The notes: generated by a model not told the origin, from the sequence alone. A stretch of DNA of 44,402 nt from JABRWC01 sp039961675 (GCA_039961675.1 JABRWC010000057.1:1-44402), one strand, 5' to 3'. Shown: positions 34,513 through 42,960, counted from the stretch's first letter. Numbers and translations are program-made.

Positions 34513-36405
34513 CTACGGGCAGCCCGCGCCGTAGTCCGTCAGCAGGATCGACAGGTCGGCCACGCCCACGCACCCGTCGTTGTCGAGGTCCACGGCCGCG
34601 TTGTACCCGGAGTCGCCCGCGCAGGTGCCGAACGCTTCGAGCTGCGCCGAGAGGTCGGCCAGATCGACAACGCAGTTGCCGTCGATGTCTCCGAGCAGAA
34701 CCCGAACGTCGAGCGCGAACTCAATCGTGATTGCCGCTCCCGACGCACCGGGAATATCCTCGTCGCTCGTGTTGACGCTCACTGACTGCTGAACGTCGGC
34801 GTTGCCGAGCCCGGCCGTATCCACTGTGAACGTGAGCGTCGCGGGCGCCGCGCCGACGCCCGACTCAAGCCCGCCGGCGAGGGTGATCGGTGCGGTCATG
34901 CCGCTCACACCGTCAACGTCGAGCAGCGCCTGCTCGGAATCAAACCCAAAGTTGTGCACGTCGACGTCGAACTCCACGACGCCGCCGTCTGACAGGAGCA
35001 CGCGCGACACGGCCGCGAGATTCTCGTCCGCGTCGGAGGCGAACGACGCATTGGCGTGGCGCACCACGGCCCCCGAGACGTTGAGCGTCGGCGTCAGGAC
35101 CTCCGCGGCCTGGCTGCTGCTGGCGAACTGCACTCCGCCTGCGACCGCCCCGGTCGCCGACGTATCGACCGCCAGCTCGATCGTCGCGGGCGTGGGCGGA
35201 AGAGTCGCAAGGACCGAGCCGCCGCCGCTACCCAGGAGCGCGCCGAAGCCGGTGGCGGTGAAGTCCAGTTCGTCCGCGCCGCTCCCACCCGGAATGACGA
35301 CCGACGCGGCGTTGTTCACCTGAAACGACACCGTGACGGCTTCGCCCTGGATCACGCGACCGAAGTCAGACGGGCCGCTGGCCTGGAGCACCGCGGGAAG
35401 TTGGTATTCCGCAATGAGCGGTACGTGATCGGAAGCGTCGAACAGGTTGTCGGCCAGCGTGTTCGAGCGCGGAATGTCGCTCGGATAGTAGGTGTTGTTC
35501 CCGGAATTGATCGCCAGGTTGTAGTGCGCGCCGTCGTTTCCCAACGGGCGGTACGTCCCGGAAATGAGCGACAGCCCCTCGGCGTCGTGGAACGCGGCGG
35601 TCGAGAGCTGGAGGTCGAAGCGGTCATCCATCCCCCCGCCGACCAGCGGGCCGTTGTCCTGCGGCGACTGCGTGTGCTTCCAGGCGTTCGAACTGCCGCC
35701 CCAGCTCCCCGTACCAAGCGGGTCGATCGCCTGAGCGACGCCGGCCGAGATCATCTCCTGGTACGCCGGCTCAGCGTTGCTGTACACGTTGTAGTCGCCG
35801 GCATAGATGATGTGCGTGCCGGCCGGGAGCGCGTCGGCGTTGTTGCGGATCGCGATCGCGCCATCGAGCCGCTCCTGCTCGTTGCTGGCGCCTGTACTGG
35901 CCTTCAGGTGCGAACTGTAGATGAAGAGCACGGCGTCCGGAGAGCTGTAACCCACCAGGCGCAGCTTCCAGCGGTCCGTGTAGCGCCCGCCGCCGGTGAA
36001 GATGTCCACGTGCCCGGCCACGTCCTCGGTGAACGTGTCGGCGCGATAGAACATTGCCTGCGCGCCGGCGGTGCTGTTCTCATTGTTGTTCGTGTACGTG
36101 CCCTGTGTGTACGTGACGCCGGGCGGAGCGGCGGCATTGAGCCGCGTCAGCAGCGGGCCGACGTCCGCGGACTGGACTTCCGGAAACACGTACAGGTGTG
36201 GCGCCACGGCCCAGCCAGGCTTGTCATCCGCGTTCAGCGCCGCGAAGACGGCCTGGAGTGCGGTCTGGTTTCCGTTGAGCTGAGCGACGTTGTAATTCAC
36301 GACGCGGATCTGGGCGCTTGCCACAGTGGCCAAAGCCAAGCTGGCGGCGAGCGAGGCGACGCTTCCTGGGCGAATCGGCGGACATGAGAATGCGCGCACG
36401 AGCAC
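34513..36405 (-). CDS. Secreted endonuclease/exonuclease/phosphatase-family protein with dockerin-like tail
   Basis: This 630-residue protein has a signal peptide (about 1-31, ending ALATVASA before QIRV). An EEP-fold domain at about 32-345 carries the motifs VVNYNVAQL (Asn), YVFPEVQ (metal Glu), IIYAGDYNVYS (Asp/Asn) and DASDHVPLIAEY (Asp/His). It should cleave phosphodiesters or phosphomonoesters outside the cytoplasm, for example extracellular nucleic acid or phospholipid. Residues ~350-560 are beta-rich, Ig-like repeats similar to choice-of-anchor regions. The C-terminus has two dockerin-like Ca loops (DIDGNCVVDLADL and DLDNDGCVGVADL). GTG at 36405 is chosen because GGGAGGG sits 7 bases upstream. 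Confidence 0.85.
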   Translation of the reverse strand: MLVRAFSCPPIRPGSVASLAASLALATVASAQIRVVNYNVAQLNGNQTALQAVFAALNADDKPGWAVAPHLYVFPEVQSADVGPLLTRLNAAAPPGVTYTQGTYTNNNENSTAGAQAMFYRADTFTEDVAGHVDIFTGGGRYTDRWKLRLVGYSSPDAVLFIYSSHLKASTGASNEQERLDGAIAIRNNADALPAGTHIIYAGDYNVYSNAEPAYQEMISAGVAQAIDPLGTGSWGGSSNAWKHTQSPQDNGPLVGGGMDDRFDLQLSTAAFHDAEGLSLISGTYRPLGNDGAHYNLAINSGNNTYYPSDIPRSNTLADNLFDASDHVPLIAEYQLPAVLQASGPSDFGRVIQGEAVTVSFQVNNAASVVIPGGSGADELDFTATGFGALLGSGGGSVLATLPPTPATIELAVDTSATGAVAGGVQFASSSQAAEVLTPTLNVSGAVVRHANASFASDADENLAAVSRVLLSDGGVVEFDVDVHNFGFDSEQALLDVDGVSGMTAPITLAGGLESGVGAAPATLTFTVDTAGLGNADVQQSVSVNTSDEDIPGASGAAITIEFALDVRVLLGDIDGNCVVDLADLSAQLEAFGTCAGDSGYNAAVDLDNDGCVGVADLSILLTDYGAGCP

Positions 36406-36660
36406 TCGTAACCCTCCCCGGACTGCGGTCCGGCTCACTGTCGGAATCCCCGGAGTATAACGCATTTGCGCGCGGTTTTGAATCGCGCGGAACGCTTGGA
36501 AGTCGGACGGGCCCACGGGGCTGCGCCATACCGCCGCGTCCGATCATGGGCGCTTGAAGCGGGAAGTCCGTCTGCAACCTCATGCGGCCCCGGCGATTAT
36601 GCACAATGCGCAAAAAAATCGCCTGGTGAGTGGATTTCGGCGAGCTCGACGGCCTAGGAT

Positions 36661-36800
36661 CGAGATGAGTCCGGCCTCTCACTGGGGAGCTGAGTGGGCA
36701 GGACACACCGTTTTGTCCCTCCTTTCTTCAGGGGAGCCGAAAGGAGAGGAGAGGGGCAAACCAGACTCGAGGCCGGCCCGACGGGGTCGGCCTTTTTTTT
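36661..36800 (+). ncRNA. Candidate small RNA or orphan leader ending at an intrinsic terminator
   Basis: Upstream of the terminator, three consecutive hairpins can be drawn: GGACA/TGTCC (36701-36705 with 36714-36718), CTCCTTTC/GAAAGGAG (36719-36726 with 36739-36746), and the terminator stem. A purine-rich AGGAGAGGAGAGG (36742-36754) between the last two could be single-stranded. No protein-coding gene on the plus strand ends here, so something non-coding is probably transcribed. The 5' end is not determined; the start I give is a guess. I recognise no known RNA family. Confidence 0.4.
36770..36800 (+). terminator. Strong rho-independent terminator
   Basis: AGGCCGGCCC (36770-36779) pairs with GGGTCGGCCT (36784-36793) over 10 bp with one G-T wobble and a GACG loop. 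Eight T's follow directly (36793-36800, including the last stem base). This is the best intrinsic terminator in the window, yet no plus-strand gene lies upstream within more than 4 kb. Confidence 0.85.
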
Positions 36801-37029
36801 GGCTCGCCGCGCCGCGGGCCCGGCACCCCGGGCGGCAGGAGCTGTCACGCCTTCGTCGACTGGGAGTCGACCCGAACGCTTCCCCGCGCGGACGCTGCTC
36901 GGCACACCGCGACGGCAATCGTCGCACGCTCGCGCCAGCGGGCGTCAGGCAAGCATGGTGCCCACTGGCGCGTGGACCCCACGCTCGTTCACGAGCGCCA
37001 GGCGTATGTTGTCTTCTGGTATCGACGGG

Positions 37030-37058
37030 GTGGCATTTCTACTCCGCCAAGGTATGAT
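37030..37058 (+). promoter_or_regulatory. Sigma70-like promoter of the RHH-like gene
   Basis: -35 GTGGCA (37030-37035; 4 of 6), a 17-base spacer, and -10 TATGAT (37053-37058; 5 of 6). The ATG of the downstream gene is 74 bases after the -10. Confidence 0.5.
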
Positions 37059-37131
37059 CGATTAAGCCGAGCGATTCACCGGCGCGGACGCGGAGTTGGC
37101 CGTTTCGCGCCGCATCGCACAGGAGACTCTC

Positions 37132-37452
37132 ATGCGCAAGGCCGGTCAAAAGGCGCGGCCTGACATTGTCAGCGTTCACCTGTCGCCGGAGGCCAAGCAG
37201 GATCTCGACGACGTCTGCGACCTGCGCGGGATGACGATCAAGACCCTGCTGGGACGGCTGATCGAGTGGTTTGTCGTTCTGGACAAGACCGAGCAGTCCG
37301 TGGTGCTGGGACAGGTCGAGGACATCGACGTGCGGCAGCTCGCCGAGATCATCTCACGCCGACACGCGCGGGGCGTGGGAGATGACCTCGCCGGGGCGAT
37401 CCGCGAGGCACGGGCGAACCAGCAGGCTCGCAAGTCCGCCGCGCGGGCGTAG
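37132..37452 (+). CDS. Small ribbon-helix-helix-like DNA-binding protein
   Basis: The protein has 106 residues. DIVSVHLSPEAKQDLDDVC followed by DLRGMTIKTLLGRLIEWFV reads as a strand, a helix, a turn and a second helix, the ribbon-helix-helix plan. The next part (DIDVRQLAEIISRRH) is helical and the tail is Arg/Ala-rich. It is probably a transcription factor or antitoxin-like regulator; no toxin gene is adjacent. ATG at 37132 has AGGAG about 7-11 bases upstream, and a good promoter precedes it. It stands alone, converging on the GNAT gene. Confidence 0.7.
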   Translation: MRKAGQKARPDIVSVHLSPEAKQDLDDVCDLRGMTIKTLLGRLIEWFVVLDKTEQSVVLGQVEDIDVRQLAEIISRRHARGVGDDLAGAIREARANQQARKSAARA

Positions 37453-37657
37453 CGCACCGGGCACGTACGCCCGCCTTTGCGTCCGTTTCCGGGGGGTGAG
37501 CTCGCGAAACGGGGAAGCTCCGTACGTCAATCGGCCACGGCCGGGGCGCCGACCGTCGTGTCGCCGTCAGCGGCTGCGCTGAATGCTGCGCCGGCGGGAA
37601 GGCGGGAGCTTTGAGCGGGTCCGGACATTGTGCGCTTCGCAGTCCGCCGCTTCCTCG

Positions 37658-38128
37658 TTACTGGCGCGCGCGCCGCCAGTCGAGTTCGAACAGCAGGTAG
37701 CTGGTACGACGCAGCCCCTTGCGCTCGTAGACCCGTTGCGCACGTCGGTTCTCCTGTTCGACATACAAGCGCAGGCCGCAAACGTCCGCCCGGGCGCGAG
37801 CCAGCGCCTCGACGTGCCGGTGCAGCGCACGGTAGACCCCGGCGCCGCGCGCATCGGGCCGCACGTACACGCTCTGAATCCACCAGAAGTACGCGTCGCG
37901 CCAGTCGCTCCATTCCGGGGTAATCATCATCTGCCCGGCCACCTTCCCCTCGCGCTCGGCAAGGTAGTACACTGCCCGCGCCGGGTCGGCCAGAGCGTGC
38001 GCCGCGCCCGCGCGGGCCGTGCGCGGGTCCAGGACGAGCCTTTCGGTCTCCCAGGCCATCGCGATGTTGTTCGCCGCGATCGTGTCGCAGTCGCTCGCGT
38101 TGGCAATTCGGACGATCGTTCGTTCCAT
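37658..38128 (-). CDS. GNAT family N-acetyltransferase
   Basis: This 156-residue acetyl-CoA-dependent acyltransferase has GNAT motif A, QSVYVRPDARGAGVYRALH (about 87-105), where the RGAG loop binds the CoA pyrophosphate. The late motif B region is RLYVEQENRRAQRVYERKGL. The N-terminal part (VRIANASDCDTIAANNIAMA) is typical of the RimI-like/single-domain type. The substrate, whether protein, amine or antibiotic, cannot be inferred. It is divergent from murD with a 56-base gap holding both starts. Confidence 0.9.
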   Translation of the reverse strand: MERTIVRIANASDCDTIAANNIAMAWETERLVLDPRTARAGAAHALADPARAVYYLAEREGKVAGQMMITPEWSDWRDAYFWWIQSVYVRPDARGAGVYRALHRHVEALARARADVCGLRLYVEQENRRAQRVYERKGLRRTSYLLFELDWRRARQ

Positions 38129-38184
38129 GACGCCCTCGGTGCCGGATTGACTGGATGTGCGGCCGTCGGCCGCGCGCCATTTGA

Positions 38185-39564
38185 ATGATCGCGGACTTCA
38201 AGCACAAGCGCGTGACGGTAATGGGGCTGGGGCGCTTCGCCGGCGGCGTCGGCGTCACCCGCTGGCTCGCCGCGCAAGGTGCGCGCCTGCTTGTCACGGA
38301 CACCAAGCCGCTCGCCGAGCTCGGCGACTCGATCGCGCAAATCGCGGACTGCGGGGCGAAACTGCGGCTCGGCGGACATCGCGAGCAGGACTTTGTCGAG
38401 ACGGACCTGGTCGTCGTCAACCCGGCCGTGCCGGATTCCTCGCCGTTTCTCGGCGCGGCGCGCCGTGCAGGCGTGGAGGTGACCACCGAGATGAACCTCT
38501 TCGTCGAGCGCTGCCCGGCGCGGACCGTCGGCGTCACCGGCTCGGTGGGCAAGAGCACCGTCACCGCCATGATCGGACACGTGCTCGAACGCACGCTGGC
38601 GGACGCGCGGGTCTGGGTCGGCGGGAACCTCGGCCGCTCGCTGCTGGATGCGCTGGGACAGATCGCAGCCCGTGACGTGGTCGTGCTGGAATTGTCCAGC
38701 TTCCAGCTTCAGCGGACACCGCTCGTCTGCTGGAGCCCGCAGGTCGCCGTGCTCACGGGCGTGACGCCGAACCACCTCGACTGGCACGGGACTTTCGCCG
38801 CGTACCTGGCGGCCAAGCTTAACATCGTCCGGTTCCAGGACGCCGAGCGCAGCGCGTTCATCCTGCACGACGACCCGGGGCTGCGGCGGCATGTCGAGCT
38901 GATGTTCGGCGACGTCTCCGGGGTGTGGCGCTACGGGCTGGACGGCGACGAGCCGCGGGCGCTGCTCCAGGAGACGGCCGCCGTCGATTGCGACACCCAG
39001 CGCGTGACCTGGCCGGGTGTCCGGCTGGGCGTGCCCGGCCGCCACAATCTCGAGAACGCCGCCGCGGCGCTGACGGCCGCACACGTTCTGGGCGTGGACC
39101 CGCGGGCGTCGGCCGCGGCGATCTCAACCTACAAAGCGCTGCCCCACCGGTTGCAGCGCGTCGCGGTCCGAGGCGGAGTCGCCTACTACAACGACTCGAA
39201 GTCCACCACGCCGGAGTCGGCAATCACGGCGATGAACGCGATCGACGCGCCGCTGCTGGTCATCCTCGGCGGCTATGACAAGGGCATCGACCTGTCTCCG
39301 GCGGCCCGGCTGGCGGCGCAGCGGGCCAAGTTCGCCGCCTGCATCGGACAGACCGGGCGGCAGATCGTCGACTTGATCCGGCAGGCCGGCGGGCAGGCGG
39401 ATTTCTTCGACGGCCTTCCCGAGGCGCTGGCTGCGTGCCGGGCGCGCGCGGCCGTGGGCGACGCGGTGCTGCTCTCGCCGGCCTGCGCTTCCTGGGGGAT
39501 GTTCAGCGACTACCGCCAGCGCGGCGACGAATTCTCACGCCTGGCGCAGGAGGCGCCCGACTGA
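38185..39564 (+). CDS. murD: UDP-N-acetylmuramoylalanine--D-glutamate ligase
   Basis: This 459-residue ATP-dependent ligase adds D-Glu to UDP-MurNAc-L-Ala in the cytoplasmic phase of peptidoglycan synthesis. The N-terminal Rossmann domain starts RVTVMGLGRFAGG. The ATP site is TGSVGKST (118-125), followed by LELSSFQL, LTGVTPNHLDWHG and the Mur ligase C-terminal blocks LPHRLQRVA, YYNDSKSTTPES and ILGGYDKGID. The last is strongly MurD-specific. The length is normal. It stands outside a dcw cluster, since mutY follows rather than ftsW/murG, consistent with the dispersed cell-wall genes of planctomycetes. Confidence 0.96.
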   Translation: MIADFKHKRVTVMGLGRFAGGVGVTRWLAAQGARLLVTDTKPLAELGDSIAQIADCGAKLRLGGHREQDFVETDLVVVNPAVPDSSPFLGAARRAGVEVTTEMNLFVERCPARTVGVTGSVGKSTVTAMIGHVLERTLADARVWVGGNLGRSLLDALGQIAARDVVVLELSSFQLQRTPLVCWSPQVAVLTGVTPNHLDWHGTFAAYLAAKLNIVRFQDAERSAFILHDDPGLRRHVELMFGDVSGVWRYGLDGDEPRALLQETAAVDCDTQRVTWPGVRLGVPGRHNLENAAAALTAAHVLGVDPRASAAAISTYKALPHRLQRVAVRGGVAYYNDSKSTTPESAITAMNAIDAPLLVILGGYDKGIDLSPAARLAAQRAKFAACIGQTGRQIVDLIRQAGGQADFFDGLPEALAACRARAAVGDAVLLSPACASWGMFSDYRQRGDEFSRLAQEAPD

Positions 39565-39668
39565 GCGCGCGCGCAGCGCCAGCACGACCGCCGCGACCCG
39601 GCGCGCGCACGCGGCGCGATCGCACGGCGGCGCCGCGGCGCCGTTCGCCCACCGCGGCGAACCGGCGC

Positions 39669-40898
39669 TTGGCCCCCTGGTCCACGGCCGAGCTGCGAGC
39701 GATCCGCTCTGCGCTCCTGTCGTGGTTCGAGCGCCGGGCACGTGACCTGCCGTGGCGCCGCACGCGAGACCCGTACCAGGTCTGGCTTTCGGAGGTGATG
39801 CTCCAACAGACGCGCGTCGAAACCGTCACGCCATATTACCAGCGCTTTCTCGCGGCCTTTTCGGATGTCGCCGCACTGGCCCGCGCGCCGCTCGAGGACG
39901 TGCTGCGCTGCTGGTCCGGACTTGGGTACTACACCCGCGCCAGAAACCTGCACGCGGCCGCGCGGATCATCGTTCGCGAGCGCGGCGGCGAATTCCCCGG
40001 ACAGGCGGATGCGTGGCTCGAGCTGCCGGGCGTCGGGCGCTACACGGCCGCCGCGATTGCCAGCATCGTGAGCGGCGAGGCAGTGGCCGTGCTGGACGGC
40101 AACGTCAAGCGCGTGCTGTCCCGACTGACGTGTTTCACGCGACCGATCGACTCGCCGGGCGCCGCGCGGCGCTTGTGGGGCATGGCCGGGGCGCTCCTCG
40201 AACGCCGCGCCCCCGGCGCGTTCAACCAGGCGATGATGGAGCTCGGCGCGACGGTGTGCGTTCCGCGGCGGCCGCGGTGCAACGAGTGCCCGATCCGCGA
40301 GCACTGCCGGGCCGCGCTTCGCGGCGTGCAGGCCCGGCTGCCGCTGCGGCGCCCGAAATCACCGGCCCCGCAAATCGAAGCGGTTGCGGCGGTGCTCGAG
40401 CGTAACGGCCGTGTGCTGATGGTCCGCAGGCCGCCGAGCGGTTTGCTGGGCGGGTTGTGGGAGCTGCCGGGCGGCGAGATGCGCGACGGCGAGGCGCTGG
40501 ACGCGGCGCTGTGTCGGGTTCTGCACGAGCGGTTCGGCTTGGCTGTGGAAGTGGACGGATGGATCGGGGCAGTGCGGCATGCGTTCACGCATCGCCGGCT
40601 CACCGTGCACGTGCATCGCTGCCGTCGGATTCACGGTCGCGTGCATCCCGCCGCGCACGATGCGTTCCGGTGGGTCCAACACTCGGAAATGGATCGGCTG
40701 GCGCTTTCGAGCCTGGACCGCCGGATGCTGGCATTGTTGCGCGACGGGCCGGAGCGACGCGGCCGAACGGCACGACCGCGGCGGAGTCGAACTCGGAGGC
40801 CCGGCGTTACGGCGCGTCCCGCTCGTACGTCGGGCCGCCGAGCTTCTGGTGCACCAGCGGCGAATTGCGGACCACAAGCTTGTTCTGAAACGCGATGA
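39669..40898 (+). CDS. mutY: A/G-specific adenine DNA glycosylase
   Basis: This ~409-residue enzyme removes adenine mispaired with 8-oxoguanine. The HhH-GPD domain has SEVMLQQTRVETVTPYY (catalytic Glu), ELPGVGRYTAAAI (helix-hairpin-helix) and VLDGNVKRVLSRL (catalytic Asp). The iron-sulfur loop CVPRRPRCNECPIREHC has C-x6-C-x2-C-x5-C spacing. A NUDIX-like C-domain (LWELPGGEMRDGEALDAAL) reads 8-oxoG. The start is uncertain: there is no ATG/GTG between the murD stop and the conserved region, and TTG at 39669 is the only sensible codon. After the NUDIX domain an Arg/Pro-rich tail of ~45 residues runs 92 bases into the convergent gene, probably from loss of the original stop. Confidence 0.93.
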   Translation: MAPWSTAELRAIRSALLSWFERRARDLPWRRTRDPYQVWLSEVMLQQTRVETVTPYYQRFLAAFSDVAALARAPLEDVLRCWSGLGYYTRARNLHAAARIIVRERGGEFPGQADAWLELPGVGRYTAAAIASIVSGEAVAVLDGNVKRVLSRLTCFTRPIDSPGAARRLWGMAGALLERRAPGAFNQAMMELGATVCVPRRPRCNECPIREHCRAALRGVQARLPLRRPKSPAPQIEAVAAVLERNGRVLMVRRPPSGLLGGLWELPGGEMRDGEALDAALCRVLHERFGLAVEVDGWIGAVRHAFTHRRLTVHVHRCRRIHGRVHPAAHDAFRWVQHSEMDRLALSSLDRRMLALLRDGPERRGRTARPRRSRTRRPGVTARPARTSGRRASGAPAANCGPQACSETR

Positions 40899-41613
40899 TG
40901 GTCCCCGGACCACCGTTGAGCGCCCAACTTTCCGGTTCGACGGTGGCGACGATCGTGTCCACAAGCTGCCGGATCAGCACGTCGCGATCGACTTCGCCGC
41001 CTCCGCTGTCCTCGCCCTCGTAGTAGACGCCGCTGTCGAACCGTTCGGTTCGCGGTTGAACCGCCACCGCGCCGGCGGCCGTCGCGACGGTGTTGCCGGT
41101 GACGACTTCGTGCGTGCGGCCGACCGCGATGTGCGGGTAGCGCAGCCGCGTGGCGAGCAGGTCCGTGACGTCGTAGACCTTGGTGATCATGAGCTGCGCG
41201 AAATCGTCCGCGGTCGAAACGATGATCACCGTGCCTTCGGCACGGTAGGCGAGCCGGGCGTCGGCGAGCGCGGGCTGGTTCATGATGAGCCACAGCGCCT
41301 GATCGAGGCGCAGGCGCTGGCCGTCGAGGGACACAGGCTCGTCGCGCGCGACGCCCGCGGAAACCAACCGCTCCCAGCGCACCGCGATCGTCGCGCCGCT
41401 GAGCTGCTCGATCAGCTCGAACGCGTCGCTGAGCGGCATGCGCTCGAACTTCAGCGCCGGCAGCCTCGTGCACAACACGGCGCGCGTGTCGATCTCGCGC
41501 TGGCCCGCCGCGACCGGCGCGGCGGCGGCGCCTGGACGTGGAACCGTCGCCTGCCCCAGCGCAAGCAGGCAGCACGAACCGAGCAGCCAGACGGCACCGA
41601 GCTTCCGCCGCAT
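40807..41613 (-). CDS. Secreted protein with STN-like (secretin/TonB short N-terminal) domain
   Basis: This 268-residue protein has a signal peptide (about 1-22, LGAVWLLGSCCLLALG). Residues ~40-130 read like an STN domain: LKFERMPLSDAFELIEQLSG and then LDQALWLIMNQPAL, followed by VIIVSTADDF. Secretins use such N-domain repeats for partner docking. The second half (ITKVYDVTDLLAT and IRQLVDTIVATVEPESW) repeats the pattern seen in secretin N1-like domains, but there is no pore domain. Such secreted STN proteins are common and uncharacterised in planctomycetes. ATG at 41613 has GGGAGG upstream. It overlaps the end of mutY tail to tail. Confidence 0.78.
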   Translation of the reverse strand: MRRKLGAVWLLGSCCLLALGQATVPRPGAAAAPVAAGQREIDTRAVLCTRLPALKFERMPLSDAFELIEQLSGATIAVRWERLVSAGVARDEPVSLDGQRLRLDQALWLIMNQPALADARLAYRAEGTVIIVSTADDFAQLMITKVYDVTDLLATRLRYPHIAVGRTHEVVTGNTVATAAGAVAVQPRTERFDSGVYYEGEDSGGGEVDRDVLIRQLVDTIVATVEPESWALNGGPGTIIAFQNKLVVRNSPLVHQKLGGPTYERDAP

Positions 41614-41733
41614 GGTGCGCCTCCCGCGAAGCGCCCGCCCAGCCCGCCGCCAGCTCGGCGCCTCGATGCAATTCTCGCCTCGGCTTCTCGGGAATTCCAC
41701 AAAAAACGGATCAGTGGCGGCGGCACGTGCCGG

Positions 41734-41919
41734 TCACGCTTGTGGGGGCGGCTCCGACGGCGGCGAAGTTTCCTTCTCCCGCCGCCAGCGTCGCACCGCC
41801 TCGCGCAGGATGAACTCCACCTGCCCGTTCACGCTGCGCAACTCGGAGTCGGCCCAGCGCTTGATCTCGTCCCACAGCTCCGGCGGCAGCCTCAACAGAA
41901 ATGACTTGCGTTCCGCCAT
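41734..41919 (-). CDS. Arc/HicB-type ribbon-helix-helix DNA-binding protein
   Basis: The protein has 61 residues. AERKSFLLRLPPELWDEIKRWAD is a strand followed by the first helix. SELRSVNGQVEFILREAVRRW supplies the turn and second helix; the VNGQVEFILREAV pattern is typical of Arc-like and antitoxin RHH proteins. It should dimerise and bind a palindrome. It follows the SPFH gene on the same strand after 135 bases. A perfect 12-bp palindrome overlaps the promoter of that SPFH gene, so it may control its own operon. ATG at 41919 has GGGAG upstream. Confidence 0.78.
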   Translation of the reverse strand: MAERKSFLLRLPPELWDEIKRWADSELRSVNGQVEFILREAVRRWRREKETSPPSEPPPQA

Positions 41920-42054
41920 GACCGTCCGCTCCCTGGACGCCCAATCCCGGCCCGCCGCGACGCCGCACCGACGCCCCGCAGTTACCGTCCACATCCGCGC
42001 GGCGCCCGGATGCGGCGTGTTGCAACCGCCGAGGCACCCGGGCGCGCGTCCGCG

Positions 42055-42933
42055 CTAGCCGTAGAGCGTGCCGGTGTTCACGACCGGCGTGGCCTCGCGC
42101 TCGCCGCACAGGACGACCAGCAGATTGCTGACCATCGCAGCCTTGCGTTCCTCGTCAAGCTGCACGGTGCGATGCTCGTCGAGACGCGACAGCGCCATCT
42201 CCACCATGCCGACGGCGCCGTCGACGATTCGCGTGCGCGCGGCGACGATGGCCTCGGCCTGCTGCCGGCGGAGCATTGCCCCCGCGATCTCGGGCGCATA
42301 GGCCAGGTGGCTGATTCGGGCGTCGTCGACGACGACGCCGGCGTGTCGCAGCTTCTCGCTCAGCTCCTGGCGCAGCGCGCCGGACACCTCGTCGAGGCTG
42401 CCGCGCAGGGACTGCTCCTCGGATTCGATCGTGTCGTAGGGGTATTGCGTCGCCAGGTGCCGCACGGCGGATTCGCTCTGCACCTCGACGTACTGCTTGT
42501 AGTCCTCCACGTCGAAGCAGGCCTGGGCGGTGTCCTCCACGCGCCACACCACGACCACGGCGATCTCGATCGGATTGCCACGCTTGTCGTTCACTTTCAG
42601 CTTCTGGCCGTTCAGGTTGTGCGCCCGCAGCGACACCTTCACCTTCTGAAGCAGGGGGTTCGCCCACCGAAGGCCCGGCTGCTTGGTCGTCCCGCGGTAA
42701 GAGCCGAACAGCATCAGCACCGCGGACTGGTTTGGCTGAAGCATGAAGAACCCGGCGGTGATGAACCCCCACAACAGCGCGGCGACGATCGCGCTCACGA
42801 GTCCCCAGACCTCCGGGGAGGGTCTGCCCGCGATGCTCCAGTAGAACAGGTAGCCGATGCCGAACGCCGCCACGAAAAGTAATCCCGCCACCGGCCAACC
42901 GCCCGACGTTGATATGACGCGCTCTCTTGTCAT
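42055..42933 (-). CDS. SPFH/Band 7 family membrane protein
   Basis: This 292-residue protein has two N-terminal membrane helices (about 13-33 and 43-64) followed by an SPFH domain: LQPNQSAVLMLFGSYRGT, then KQPGLRWANPL, LKVNDKRGNPIEIAVVVVWRV and VQSESAVRHLATQYPYD. It belongs to a two-TM SPFH family distinct from HflK/HflC and from the three SPFH proteins at 7109-11896. Such proteins form membrane microdomain scaffolds; the specific role is unknown. ATG at 42933 has GGAG about 9 bases upstream. From memory, relatives are often followed by an Arc-like RHH gene, as here. Confidence 0.88.
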   Translation of the reverse strand: MTRERVISTSGGWPVAGLLFVAAFGIGYLFYWSIAGRPSPEVWGLVSAIVAALLWGFITAGFFMLQPNQSAVLMLFGSYRGTTKQPGLRWANPLLQKVKVSLRAHNLNGQKLKVNDKRGNPIEIAVVVVWRVEDTAQACFDVEDYKQYVEVQSESAVRHLATQYPYDTIESEEQSLRGSLDEVSGALRQELSEKLRHAGVVVDDARISHLAYAPEIAGAMLRRQQAEAIVAARTRIVDGAVGMVEMALSRLDEHRTVQLDEERKAAMVSNLLVVLCGEREATPVVNTGTLYG

Positions 42934-42960
42934 CGTAGGTCTCCCAGCTCTAGATACCGA

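Larger units (their letters stand above)
36406..37131. other. 726-base non-coding region
   Basis: No open frame here has credible protein composition. The region holds a 7-bp inverted repeat, GGCGATT/AATCGCC (36592-36598 and 36617-36623), with an A7 run inside it. It also holds a possible structured transcript ending in a strong plus-strand terminator (36770-36800), a small palindrome GTCGACT-GGG-AGTCGAC (36855-36871), and the promoter of the downstream RHH-like gene (37030-37058). Confidence 0.6.

Noticed and set aside
36855..36871. GTCGACT-GGG-AGTCGAC, considered as a tRNA arm
   Set aside because: It is a 7-bp hairpin, but no acceptor stem, D-arm or T-loop (GTTCRA) can be placed around it, so it is not a tRNA.
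37132..38128. RHH-like protein and GNAT acetyltransferase considered as a toxin-antitoxin pair (DUF1778/GNAT type)
   Set aside because: In such modules both genes are co-directional and overlapping. Here they converge with 205 bases between them, and the GNAT has an ordinary single-domain layout.
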